The position numbers were made by a program, and so were the translations under genes. Shown here piece by piece: positions 33,353 to 40,473 of a stretch of 40,473 nt of DNA (position 1 is the first letter of the stretch; the number at the start of each line of letters is the position of its first letter). The stretch is from Oscillospiraceae bacterium. Its GTDB lineage: Bacteria; Bacillota; Clostridia; Oscillospirales; Ruminococcaceae. The DNA is taken from NCBI GenBank assembly GCA_016288755.1, contig JAEELE010000014.1, positions 1 to 40,473 of the forward strand, read 5' to 3'. The notes beneath the pieces were generated by a model. That model was given only the letters and a program-made list of their open reading frames with translations, was not told where the DNA came from and ran no database searches.

Positions 33353-34616
33353 GCCAGCGCCCTTTTCCGAGAAGCAGCGGCGCGTACTCAGCTGGTGGCG
33401 CGACCCCGACACCCGCGGCCTCGACGCCGTCATCTGCGACGGTGCGGTGCGGTCGGGCAAAACGACGGCGCTGTCGCTGGGCTTTGTGCTCTGGGCGAGC
33501 TGCAGGTACACCGGACAGGCATTTGCAGTCTGCGGAAAATCGGTCGCGGCGGTGCGGCGCAATCTGCTGATGCCGCTCATTCCGATGCTTTCGCGCCTCG
33601 GGCTCAGCGTGACCGACTTCCGCAGCAAGGATTGGTTCGAGGTGCGCTTTCAGGGGCATGTCAACCGGTTCTACCTGTTCGGCGGCTGCCACGAGGGCTC
33701 GGCACAGCATATTCAGGGAATCACGCTGGCGGGCGTGCTCTTCGACGAGGTCGTGCTGATGCCGCAGTCCTTCGTTGCACAGGCGATCGCCCGATGCTCG
33801 GTGCCGGGCTCCAAGCTCTGGTTCTCGTGCAATCCCGACCGTCCCGCACACTGGTTCTACCGCGAATGGATCCTTCGGGCAAAGGAAAAGCGGGCGCTGT
33901 ATCTGCACTTCACGATGGCAGACAACGCCTCACTGACACCGGCGATCCGGGCGCGCTACGAAAGGCTCTATTCGGGGGTATTCTACGATCGGTTTGTGCG
34001 GGGCATCTGGTGCGCGGCGGAGGGGCTGATCTATCCGATGTTCAGCGAGGAGCGCCATGTCAGAGAGCCGCCGGGCAAGCCGGAGCGCTATGTCATTTCC
34101 TGCGATTACGGCACGCGCAATCCGACCTCGATCGGGCTTTGGGGAAAAGTCGGTCCGGTCTGGTACCGCGTGGCGGAGAGCTACTATGACGGGCGCCTGC
34201 ACGGGCAGTCCCGCACCGATGAGGAGCACTACAAAGCCCTCAAGGAGCTGGCAAGGGATCGGGCGATCGAGGCGGTGATCCTCGACCCCTCTGCGGCGAG
34301 CTTTGCGGCGTGCATCCGCAGGCACGGGGAATACACCGTGCTGCCCGCGGAAAATGCGGTGCTCCCGGGCATCCAGCGGACAGCGCAGGCACTGCAGGCG
34401 GGTGAGATCGCGTTTTCACCTGCATGTCAGGATACCCTGCGCGAGATCGCGGATTACTGCTGGGACGACAGGACCGGACGCGATCAGCCGGTCAAGGAAA
34501 ACGACCACGCGATGGACGATATCCGGTATTTTGTCTCGACCTATCTGGAACGGGACGCAGATGCGGGATTTTTCGTGTCATCCGTGCGGCGGCATGAGGA
34601 GAAGGGGGAAGACTGA
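33345..34616 (+). CDS. terL: Phage terminase large subunit
   Basis: 423 residues, PBSX/Terminase_6-like. ATPase: Walker A GAVRSGKTTA (33-42, K39), Walker B GVLFDEV (D134, E135), coupling SCNPDRPAHWFYREW. RNase-H-like nuclease: D254 in CDYGTRNPT, D314 in ILDPSA, D391/D392 in HAMDDI, so the three acidic positions look intact. It translocates and cuts DNA into a procapsid. The start at ATG 33345 is chosen over an earlier in-frame ATG because it follows the terS end directly. An apparently functional packaging motor is notable here, as the cassette lacks other phage modules. Confidence 0.94.
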   Translation: MRKPAPFSEKQRRVLSWWRDPDTRGLDAVICDGAVRSGKTTALSLGFVLWASCRYTGQAFAVCGKSVAAVRRNLLMPLIPMLSRLGLSVTDFRSKDWFEVRFQGHVNRFYLFGGCHEGSAQHIQGITLAGVLFDEVVLMPQSFVAQAIARCSVPGSKLWFSCNPDRPAHWFYREWILRAKEKRALYLHFTMADNASLTPAIRARYERLYSGVFYDRFVRGIWCAAEGLIYPMFSEERHVREPPGKPERYVISCDYGTRNPTSIGLWGKVGPVWYRVAESYYDGRLHGQSRTDEEHYKALKELARDRAIEAVILDPSAASFAACIRRHGEYTVLPAENAVLPGIQRTAQALQAGEIAFSPACQDTLREIADYCWDDRTGRDQPVKENDHAMDDIRYFVSTYLERDADAGFFVSSVRRHEEKGED

Positions 34617-35782
34617 TGGGCTTTCATCTGCTGCGGCGCAGACCCCGCACAGAGGCGGCGCCGCTGCTGCTGACGGCTGCGAGAGCGGCTCCGGTCGGGC
34701 ATCTGCCGGCACCTGCACCGGCGGGCGATATCAACGAATGGCAGCTCTACGACGCGCTGCGCTTTCATGTGCCGGTGATCGACGCGGCGCTGCACAAGAT
34801 CGTGCGGCTGACCGGCGGTTTCCGGCTCACTGCCGGAGATCCGGCGGCACAGGCACTGCTCGACCGCTTTGCGGAGGAGGTGCCGGTCAACGGGGCAGGG
34901 CAGTCGCTGCAGCTCTTTGCCGACCAGATGCTCGACAGCCTGCTGACCTACGGCAACGCGGCGGGCGAGCTGCTCACCGACGAAAACGGGCAGCCGTGCG
35001 GGCTGCTGACCGCGCACCCGAAATCGCTCTGTGTGCAGGCGGATTCGCCGTGCACATGCAGCTTTTTGCTGCGCGGCGAGGACGGCAGGCTGCATCCGAT
35101 CGCGGAGCCCGGGCGCATTCTGTTTGCGGCGCTCGACCCGCCCGCGGGCAGCATCTGCGGCGTCTCGGTGCTGCGCGGGCTGCCGGCGGTCTCACAGATT
35201 CTGCTGCGCATCTACGACTGCATCGCGCAGAATTACGAGCGCGCGGGCAATATCCGCTACGCCGTGACCTATAAGCCCGACGCGCAGAACGCCGGCTTTG
35301 CAAAGAGCCACGCGGAGGAGATCGCGAAGGCGTGGAAGGCGGGCATGCTCGCGGCAAAATACGGCGAGGTGCAGGATTTTGTCACGGTCGGCGATGTCGA
35401 TATCAAGGTCATCGGCGCGGAAAACCGGCTCTTTGACACGAATGTGCCGGTGCGGCAGCTGCTCGAGCAGATCGTCTCGAAGCTGTCGATCCCGCCGTTC
35501 CTGCTGGGCTTTTCGTGGGCGACCACCGAGCGCATGTCGAGCCAGCAGGCGGATATCCTGACCTCGGAGCTCGAATACTTCCGCAGGCTGCTGACCCCGC
35601 TGCTGCGCAGAATCGGCACGGCGGTGCTCCATGCGGCAGGCTACGCGGAGCGCGCGGGCGTGCAGTGGGACAATATCAACCTGCAGGACGAAAAGGAGCT
35701 TGCAGAGGCAAGGCTCAGAAACGCGCAGGCGCGCGAAATTGAGCTGAGAAACGAACAGGCGGAGCAGTCCGCCGCAGACTGA
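34616..35782 (+). CDS. Phage portal protein
   Basis: 388 residues of the Phage_portal (HK97-type) family. Recognisable segments are IVRLTGGFRLTAGD, LLTYGNAAGELLTDENGQPCGL, RAGNIRYAVTYKP and the stem/wing region PPFLLGFSWATTERMSSQQADILTSELEYFRRLL. It forms the dodecameric DNA gate at one capsid vertex and binds TerL. ATG overlaps the terL TGA by one base, AGAAGGGGGAA upstream. Slightly shorter than many portals but with no broken motif. Confidence 0.92.
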   Translation: MGFHLLRRRPRTEAAPLLLTAARAAPVGHLPAPAPAGDINEWQLYDALRFHVPVIDAALHKIVRLTGGFRLTAGDPAAQALLDRFAEEVPVNGAGQSLQLFADQMLDSLLTYGNAAGELLTDENGQPCGLLTAHPKSLCVQADSPCTCSFLLRGEDGRLHPIAEPGRILFAALDPPAGSICGVSVLRGLPAVSQILLRIYDCIAQNYERAGNIRYAVTYKPDAQNAGFAKSHAEEIAKAWKAGMLAAKYGEVQDFVTVGDVDIKVIGAENRLFDTNVPVRQLLEQIVSKLSIPPFLLGFSWATTERMSSQQADILTSELEYFRRLLTPLLRRIGTAVLHAAGYAERAGVQWDNINLQDEKELAEARLRNAQAREIELRNEQAEQSAAD

Positions 35783-35795
35783 AGGAGGATTTACC

Positions 35796-36767
35796 ATGTA
35801 CGATACCGTGAAGCTCGAAAAGGGCATGTATCATCTGACGGGGCGCAGCTTCTCCGAGGCACTCGAGCAGGCAGACCCCTCTGCGCAGTACGCGGGCACG
35901 GAGCTCGCGGGGCTCGACGCCTTCGAGCGCCAGCTCAAGCGCTTCGACATCCACGTTGCGGGCGAAAACTGCGACCGCGTGGAGAAGTTCTTCTCGACGA
36001 CCGAGTCTGCGGTGCTCTTCCCGGAGTTTGTGCGCAGAGCGGTCAGGCGCGGCATGGAGGAGTCCATTCTGCCGGAGCTGACCGCGGCGGTCTCCGCGCT
36101 CAACGGCACGGTTGCGAAGGGCTTTTCCGTCACGGAAACGGACGGTGCCTACAACACCGTGACCGCTGAGGGCGTCTCGCTCAAAAAGACGGTCATCACC
36201 GAGACCGCCGACACCGTTGCGCTGAACAAGTACGGCAGACTGATCGCCGCGAGCTATGAGACCGTGCGTTCGCAGCGCATCGACGTGTTCACGGTCATGC
36301 TGCGCGCGGTCGGCAGAAAGCTCGCCAACGCGATCGCGGGCAAGGCGATCACCGCACTGCTTGCCGCGGCGACCTCCGTCACGCAGGCGGGTGCATCGGT
36401 CACCTATGCCGACCTGACGGCGCTCTACGCGGAGTTCACCGACTACGACATGACGACCGTGATCGCGTCGCCTGCCAATGTCGCGAAGATCCTCGCGCTG
36501 ACCGAGATGCGCGATCGCACCCTCGGTGCGGACGGCTCCGTGCGCCTGCCCTTCGGCGCAAAGCTGCTCAAGGACAGCTCGATCGGCGACACGAAGATTC
36601 TCGGCATCTCCAAGGGCTTTGCGCTCGAGTGCATCACCGGCTCGGAGGTGCTGCTCGAGACCGATCAGCTGATCGACTGCCAGCTTGACCGCATCGCGGT
36701 CTCGGTGCGCGCGGGCTTCCAGCCCCTGATGAGCGGGACCGCCGCGGTGCTGCAGCCTGCGGGCTGA
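35796..36767 (+). CDS. Major capsid protein, probably HK97 fold
   Basis: 323 residues. The central and C-terminal pattern resembles HK97-fold capsid proteins: TVTAEGVSLKKTVITETADT, NAIAGKAITALLAA, TTVIASPANVAKILAL, VLLETDQLIDCQLDRIAVSVRAGF. An N-terminal segment of about 100 residues (YHLTGRSFSEALEQADP...) could be the scaffolding-like or N-arm region. Strong ribosome site (GAAGGAGG), as expected for the most abundant product, and a hairpin follows the gene. Identification is by motif flavour and position after the portal, so a family search should confirm it. Confidence 0.8.
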   Translation: MYDTVKLEKGMYHLTGRSFSEALEQADPSAQYAGTELAGLDAFERQLKRFDIHVAGENCDRVEKFFSTTESAVLFPEFVRRAVRRGMEESILPELTAAVSALNGTVAKGFSVTETDGAYNTVTAEGVSLKKTVITETADTVALNKYGRLIAASYETVRSQRIDVFTVMLRAVGRKLANAIAGKAITALLAAATSVTQAGASVTYADLTALYAEFTDYDMTTVIASPANVAKILALTEMRDRTLGADGSVRLPFGAKLLKDSSIGDTKILGISKGFALECITGSEVLLETDQLIDCQLDRIAVSVRAGFQPLMSGTAAVLQPAG

Positions 36768-36793
36768 TCTGCTGCTGTCACGACCCATGACAC

Positions 36794-36830
36794 GGGCGCC
36801 GGAACGGGTCCTCCCGTTCCGGCAGCGCCC
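36794..36830 (+). other. Strong hairpin between capsid and protease-like genes
   Basis: GCCGGAACGGG (36798-36808) pairs with CCCGTTCCGGC (36813-36823), loop TCCT, with further GGGC/GCCC pairing outside. No T run follows. It may attenuate downstream transcription or protect the capsid mRNA end. Confidence 0.65.
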
Positions 36831-36856
36831 GCATATTCTTGCGACAGGAGGCTATT

Positions 36857-37729
36857 ATGAACGCAAACACCGAACAGCTCCTCGCAGAGCTCAACCGGTT
36901 CACACGCCGCAATCTCACGGCAGATGAGGTCTATCTGTTCGAGATCGTGCTCTGCGACAACGAGATCGACCGCGACGGCGACTGCTTCTCTGAGACCGCG
37001 CTCGCCGAGCTGCAGAAGCGCTTCGTCGGCGTGACCGGCATCTTCGACCACGATGCAAGGGCTGCGCATCAGCAGGCGCGCATTTTCCGCACCGAGCTCG
37101 TCACAGACCCCGCGCGCAAGACGAAAACCGGTCACGACTACTGCTGCCTCAAGGCGAATGCCTACATGGTGCGCACCGACGGCAACGCCGACCTCATCCG
37201 CGAGATCGACGCCGGCATCAAAAAGGAGGTCAGCATCTCCTGTGCCGTCTCCGTGCAGAAATGCTCGGTCTGCGGGACGAATAAGCTGAAAAAGGCATGT
37301 CCGCATGTCAAGGGGCGCGACTACGCCGGCGGGACCTGCCACACCGTGCTCGAGGGCATCACCGATGTTTACGAGTGGAGCTTCGTCGCAGTGCCCGCAC
37401 AGCGCGGCGCGGGGGTCGTCAAGACCTGCGGCGGCACTGTCTGCGACGCCGAAAAGCTCGCCATGCGCCGCATGCTGATCGACATGTCCGAGCAGCTCGA
37501 CCGCCTGACCGGGGAGCTGCGTCAGGATGTGGTGCAGCTTTGCTTCCGCGGCGGCGATAACGCCTGCGCCGGAGCCCTTGCCGAGACCGTCATGCACATG
37601 AACGCCCCGGAGCTGCTGCGTCTGCGCGATTCGCTGCGCCTGCGCCCCGCGGGAAAGCCCGCCGGTAAGCCCCAGCTGAAGGCGCCGAACGATCCGCCGC
37701 AGGACGGCAACGGTGCCTACCGCACCTGA
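36857..37729 (+). CDS. Prohead protease-like protein with a Cys/His (zinc-type) insert
   Basis: 290 residues from ATG 36857 (AGGAGG five bases upstream). The N-terminal 185 residues follow the HK97 prohead protease pattern: NEIDRDGDCFSETAL, FDHDARA with likely H65, KEVSISCAVS with likely Ser126 or Ser128, and EWSFVAVPAQ. Between the serine and EWSF lies an insert with C136, C139, C148, H150, C161, a possible zinc site. The C-terminus is helical then Pro/Lys-rich. It would mature the capsid, but it lies after, not before, the capsid gene. An alternative is a non-proteolytic head component with the same fold. Confidence 0.65.
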   Translation: MNANTEQLLAELNRFTRRNLTADEVYLFEIVLCDNEIDRDGDCFSETALAELQKRFVGVTGIFDHDARAAHQQARIFRTELVTDPARKTKTGHDYCCLKANAYMVRTDGNADLIREIDAGIKKEVSISCAVSVQKCSVCGTNKLKKACPHVKGRDYAGGTCHTVLEGITDVYEWSFVAVPAQRGAGVVKTCGGTVCDAEKLAMRRMLIDMSEQLDRLTGELRQDVVQLCFRGGDNACAGALAETVMHMNAPELLRLRDSLRLRPAGKPAGKPQLKAPNDPPQDGNGAYRT

Positions 37730-37740
37730 AAGGAGCTGCC

Positions 37741-38106
37741 ATGAACGAGATCACATTCCGTGCAAAAACGGCGCGGCTGTTTTTGCTCTTTGCGATGCTC
37801 CCCGAGATCGGGGAGTGGGCTGCGCTGGTCGACGCGGCGATCGAAGAGGTTCGCCGGGAGCTGCGCGCCGACGCCGACCCCTTTGATATCCGGCTGAGCT
37901 ATTATGCCGCGGCGCTGGCAAATCTCCGCCGCCGCCAGATTCTCGCGGCACAGGGCGCCGTGTCGCCGACCTATGCGGGCAGCGTGTCTGCGCAGCGCGA
38001 CGACAGCCAGCCGGTCTCGCTCGCCGTGCGGCTGTTTCTTGCATACCGGAGCGCGGCGGCGGAGCTGCTGTGCGACAGCGGCTTTGTCATGATTCTTGCG
38101 GGGTGA
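37741..38106 (+). CDS. Head-tail connector-like phage protein
   Basis: 121 residues, helical (LFLLFAMLPEIGEWAALVDAAIEEVRREL...SYYAAALANLRRRQILAA). GAAAGGAG lies eight bases before the ATG. Position between head and tail genes and the compact helical pattern fit a head-completion/connector protein (gp6/gp15-like). I cannot assign a family with certainty. Confidence 0.55.
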   Translation: MNEITFRAKTARLFLLFAMLPEIGEWAALVDAAIEEVRRELRADADPFDIRLSYYAAALANLRRRQILAAQGAVSPTYAGSVSAQRDDSQPVSLAVRLFLAYRSAAAELLCDSGFVMILAG

Positions 38107-38110
38107 GCGC

Positions 38111-38521
38111 ATGGCATATCTCGAAACACTGTCCGCGCAGATCTGCGGCATTCTGACCGCGGACGGCATTGCGGCTTTCCCCGAATATGCAAGACGGCTC
38201 GACGCGCTGCCGCAGAACGCCGATTTCGCGACGGTCGGCATCTCGTCGCTGAAATGTGAGGCACCGCTCGTGACAGAAAACGGCTGGTGTATTCCCGCGG
38301 CACTGACGCTGCGCGTGCGGCTGCACTGCCGGACAGAGGAATCCGCCGACGCACTCGCGATCTGCACGGAGAACGTGCTGCTGCCGGGTCTGCTCGACCG
38401 CGGTTATGCCGTCGCGGGGCTGACGCTCGGGGAGACTGCCTATTCCAAAGCGCTCGACCGGCTTGTCCGGGAGGTGCAGATCACGCTGTCTGCGGCGATC
38501 GTGCGCAGGCAGATCGGATGA
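38111..38521 (+). CDS. Tail terminator/tail completion-like protein
   Basis: 136 residues from ATG 38111; an in-frame TTG at 38096 would overlap the previous gene. Alternating helix-strand pattern (GISSLKCEAPLVTENGWCIPAALTLRVRLHC...VREVQITLSAAIVRR) with the size and place of tail terminator proteins that cap the tail tube. Assignment is by context; no signature motif is visible. Confidence 0.5.
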   Translation: MAYLETLSAQICGILTADGIAAFPEYARRLDALPQNADFATVGISSLKCEAPLVTENGWCIPAALTLRVRLHCRTEESADALAICTENVLLPGLLDRGYAVAGLTLGETAYSKALDRLVREVQITLSAAIVRRQIG

Positions 38522-38534
38522 ACGGAGGGATGAT

Positions 38535-38936
38535 ATGGCATATTCATCGACACTGGTGACCGCGGCGCCGGACGACCGGATCGTGCTCGGCGATGCGGTG
38601 CTGCATCCGGAGCAATACACGGTCCGGCTGAGCTGCCCGGTCACGCGGGCGCGCTGCGCCGACGGTCAGACCCTCGTGACCGTGCTGCCGCAGGCGGATG
38701 CTGCCGTGCAGATCACGGGGCGCGTCTCGCTGATCGACGGCGCCGCCGGGACGCTGCTGCAGGCACTCGAAGCACAGCTGAACGGGTCGCCGTCCGCGTT
38801 CTCGCTCGGCGGCTGCAGCTTCACCGGCATGCAGATGACGGAGATCACGCTGGAAAAGGGCAGCACGCTCCGCACGGGCAGCTGTACCGTCTCCTTTACG
38901 GGCAGTCTCGGCGATTCGGGCGGTGATGACGCATGA
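38535..38936 (+). CDS. Tail tube-like phage protein
   Basis: 133 residues, ATG with GGAGGG five bases before. Mostly beta pattern (QYTVRLSCPVTRARCADGQTLVTVLPQADAAVQITGRVSLID) ending in SCTVSFTGSLGDSGGDDA, plausible for a tube or tube-related protein. No tape-measure gene follows; the hub-like gene starts 4 bases before this one ends. Function inferred from order. Confidence 0.5.
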   Translation: MAYSSTLVTAAPDDRIVLGDAVLHPEQYTVRLSCPVTRARCADGQTLVTVLPQADAAVQITGRVSLIDGAAGTLLQALEAQLNGSPSAFSLGGCSFTGMQMTEITLEKGSTLRTGSCTVSFTGSLGDSGGDDA

Positions 38937-39853
38937 ATACGGTTCTGCAGCTTGCCGATGCAGCGGGCAGCTATGCGGAAACGCGCTGTCTGCGGTTCAC
39001 GCTGGTGCGCGACCGGTATCAGCCGTATGCGTCGCTTTCGGCGACCGTCGCCGCAGTGCATGACCGCGTGCCGCTTTCCGTCACGCTGACGGTCGGGGCA
39101 TATACGGTTTTCTCGGGGATCGTGCGCAGGACGGAGCGCTTTGCGGAGGGCGGCGTGCAGCTGCTGAAGATCACCGCGCGGAGCTGGTCGGAGGCGCTGG
39201 TGCGCAACCAGCTGCTGCCCGGGCTGCGCTTTGACGTGACGCTCGCATCGCTGATGACCGACTGTCAGCTGCCGCACATGACCTACGAAGCCGTGCCGGA
39301 CCCGGTCAGCTATGTGTATATCGAGGACCGCACGCCGATGTGGGACGCGGTGACCGCGCTGAATTTCAAGCTCAACGGCGGCGTGCCGTTCGTGCGCGCG
39401 GACAATCAGCTCTGCGTGCTGCCGCGGTCGGAGGAGAGCCCGATTCTGCTGCCGGCAGCGCGCGTGCTGCACGACGGTCAGACCGGGGAATGTGCCGGGC
39501 TGATCAGCCGCATCGAGATGGCGGATATCGACGGCAACTACGGAACCTACGCGATGACAAACGCGGAGGCGGAGCAGCGCGGGATCGTGCGCGTGCAGCG
39601 GATGCAGTATGACCGCTGCTATCTGCGCGACCCGCAGCAGGCGATGGAATTCCGGATTCAGATGTCGAACCGGCGCCTGCGCGGGCGCGTGATCCGCTAT
39701 GCGGGCTACTGCGGCGAGGAGCTGGAGGATTATGCGGGTCTGGGTGCGGATTTCCGCGCACATGTCAGCCGCATTGTGCTGCACGGCGATGCAAACGGCA
39801 TTGTCACCGAGGACAGCTTCTGGTTCGACAGCTTCTGCAATGTGCCGGAGTAG
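38933..39853 (+). CDS. Late-control-D/tail-hub-like protein
   Basis: 306 residues, overlapping the previous gene by 4 bp. The N-terminal beta domain (LRFTLVRDRYQPYASLSATVAA...VGAYTVFSGIVRRTERF...QLLKITARSWSEALVRNQLLPG) and the later LMTDCQLPHMTY segment resemble the gpD/XkdQ-type hub proteins of contractile or related tails. It should sit at the tail tip. It is the last phage gene recognised, and no baseplate, fibre or lysis genes follow. Confidence moderate because the family is diverse. Confidence 0.6.
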   Translation: MNTVLQLADAAGSYAETRCLRFTLVRDRYQPYASLSATVAAVHDRVPLSVTLTVGAYTVFSGIVRRTERFAEGGVQLLKITARSWSEALVRNQLLPGLRFDVTLASLMTDCQLPHMTYEAVPDPVSYVYIEDRTPMWDAVTALNFKLNGGVPFVRADNQLCVLPRSEESPILLPAARVLHDGQTGECAGLISRIEMADIDGNYGTYAMTNAEAEQRGIVRVQRMQYDRCYLRDPQQAMEFRIQMSNRRLRGRVIRYAGYCGEELEDYAGLGADFRAHVSRIVLHGDANGIVTEDSFWFDSFCNVPE

Positions 39854-39863
39854 GCGCGGGGAT

Positions 39864-39892
39864 TTGCATTTTTCGGAGGATTGTGCTATAAT
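39864..39892 (+). promoter_or_regulatory. Promoter of the small membrane protein gene
   Basis: TTGCAT (39864-39869), a 17-bp spacer and TATAAT (39887-39892). TCCTCAGAGGA (39895-39905), just downstream, is a palindrome whose right arm is part of the ribosome site GAGGAGGG, so translation could be modulated. Confidence 0.75.
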
Positions 39893-39915
39893 AGTCCTCA
39901 GAGGAGGGATGCCCC

Positions 39916-40167
39916 GTGAAGCCCAATCTGCCCGAGCAGGATCGACCCGCAAAAATCTTCAATACACTGCAGTTTCTTGTATTCCTTGCCATGTTCATCG
40001 GCATTTATCTGTTTGTCCGCCGCTTTGTCCATGCGTGGTATCTGCGCGTACTCTGCCTGATTGCCGACTACGCCGTCTGCGCGCTCATCTCCTACTGCGT
40101 CCTAAAGCCGCTCTCCGACAAGGCAGCCGACAGCATCCGCCAAAAAAAGAACCGCCCCCGTTCCTGA
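39916..40167 (+). CDS. Small two-helix membrane protein, family unknown
   Basis: 83 residues from GTG 39916 (GAGGAGGG seven bases upstream). Two hydrophobic helices (about 17-35 and 43-64) and a basic tail KKNRPRS. Size and topology would fit a holin, but so would many unrelated small membrane proteins. Its own promoter sets it apart from the phage genes. The last codons and the stop lie inside the hairpin at 40152-40179, with TGA in the loop, so the terminator-like structure overlaps the gene's end. Confidence 0.65.
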   Translation: MKPNLPEQDRPAKIFNTLQFLVFLAMFIGIYLFVRRFVHAWYLRVLCLIADYAVCALISYCVLKPLSDKAADSIRQKKNRPRS

Positions 40168-40180
40168 ATACGGGGGCGGC
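40142..40180. terminator. First copy of duplicated terminator hairpin
   Basis: CCGCCCCCGT (40152-40161) pairs with ACGGGGGCGG (40170-40179), preceded by seven A. The T run expected on the plus strand is missing because the repeat element starts at 40181. On the minus strand the A run gives a T run, so it can still terminate leftward transcription. Confidence 0.8.
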
Positions 40181-40413
40181 CAGTTTGTCGATAAAGTGCT
40201 TTTGATGTGCCTGCGGCACATTTTTGCGGGGACGCTGTCCCCGCACCCCTGCCAAAGGGATACTATCCCTTTGGAATCCCGTTTTGTGCGAATTCCACGC
40301 GGTTGCGTTATTGCTGTCATAATGGGATTCTTAAGGGGCAGGGCCCCTTAAGCAGGGGTTTGGGGACAGAGTCCCCAATATAATCCGTCGGAGACACCTT
40401 TTTCTACAGCCTG
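40181..40413 (+). repeat. 233-bp hairpin-rich element (full copy, MITE-like)
   Basis: Bounded by two copies of the same 30-bp hairpin (29/30 identical). Ends are imperfect inverted repeats: CAGTTTGTCGATAAAG at the left and, in complement, CAGGCTGTAGAAAAAG at the right. Inside are five perfect stems, each with a 3-base loop: 40205-40221, 40226-40244, 40252-40274, 40330-40352 and 40361-40377. ACCCCTGC (40245-40252) also pairs with GCAGGGGT (40352-40359), and GAATCCC (40274-40280) with GGGATTC (40324-40330), suggesting a branched fold. No protein is encoded. Confidence 0.88.
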
Positions 40414-40449
40414 ACCGCCCCCGTTCCTGAAAACGGGGGCGGCTTTTTT
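40414..40449 (+). terminator. Second copy of the hairpin, with T run
   Basis: CCGCCCCCGT (40415-40424) pairs with ACGGGGGCGG (40433-40442), then CTTTTTT. This is a complete plus-strand terminator and differs from the copy at 40151-40180 by one base. Confidence 0.92.
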
Positions 40450-40473
40450 GGCTTTGTATTCGGTCATTCTTCC

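Noticed and set aside
32626..40473. tRNA-type attachment site for an integrated prophage
   Set aside because: No tRNA gene and no direct repeat bracketing the phage cassette could be found by eye; the duplicated hairpin at 40151/40414 brackets only the small element.

Overview
The window looks like the chromosome of a GC-rich, cellulosome-type gut or rumen Firmicute (Oscillospiraceae, Ruminococcus-like). The clues are dockerin modules on three secreted proteins (one a GH26 mannanase-like enzyme), strong AGGAGG-type ribosome binding sites, TTGACA-17-TATAAT promoters, an OmpR/VanS-type two-component system and Firmicute-type family members (DUF815 ATPase, GyrI-fused AraC regulator, MutS-like ATPase). 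I cannot name a species from sequence alone.

Layout. 0-2.5 kb (minus): HI0933/BaiN-type flavoprotein and a membrane protein. 2.8-6.6 kb (plus): response regulator, small membrane protein and histidine kinase, in overlapping order. 6.7-9.3 kb (plus): AraC/GyrI regulator and MutS-like ATPase. 9.4-12 kb (minus): O-acetylhomoserine sulfhydrylase-type enzyme and DUF815 AAA+ ATPase. 12.3-23.5 kb (minus): a branched-chain amino-acid region read leuA-ilvB-ilvN, S41-like protease, leuC-leuD, CbrC-like protein, leucine-rich-repeat protein, leuB. A consensus promoter precedes leuA. Nothing for ilvC, ilvD or ilvE is seen. 23.6-25.1 kb (minus): two overlapping, more AT-rich genes for secreted dockerin proteins. 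25.3-28.2 kb (plus): rpiB, an SseB-like protein and the GH26-dockerin enzyme. 28.3-32.6 kb (plus): a three-gene flavin/iron-sulfur operon whose architecture (NuoE-like, NuoF-like, GltD/ferredoxin fusion, no hydrogenase subunit) fits the Sporomusa-type (Stn) electron-bifurcating transhydrogenase. 32.9-39.9 kb (plus): a tightly packed phage head-tail cassette (TerS, TerL, portal, capsid, protease-like, connector, tail terminator-like, tube-like, hub-like). It has no integrase, repressor, lysis, tape-measure or fibre gene in view. 39.9-40.2 kb: a small two-helix membrane protein with its own promoter.

Two repeat families stand out. One fills eight or so intergenic gaps between 2.5 and 26.3 kb. 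It consists of 7-bp repeats (consensus near TGAGRAG) in inverted arms around interchangeable hairpin-rich cores, often starts at the 3' end of a gene and sometimes supplies its stop codon. The other is a 233-bp element at 40181-40413 made of successive hairpins with 3-nt loops. It sits between two near-identical copies of a terminator hairpin. A 59/59 identical piece of it lies in inverted orientation at the left edge of the window, again directly behind a gene's terminator-like hairpin. The long antisense reading frames opposite the GC-rich genes are treated as shadows.
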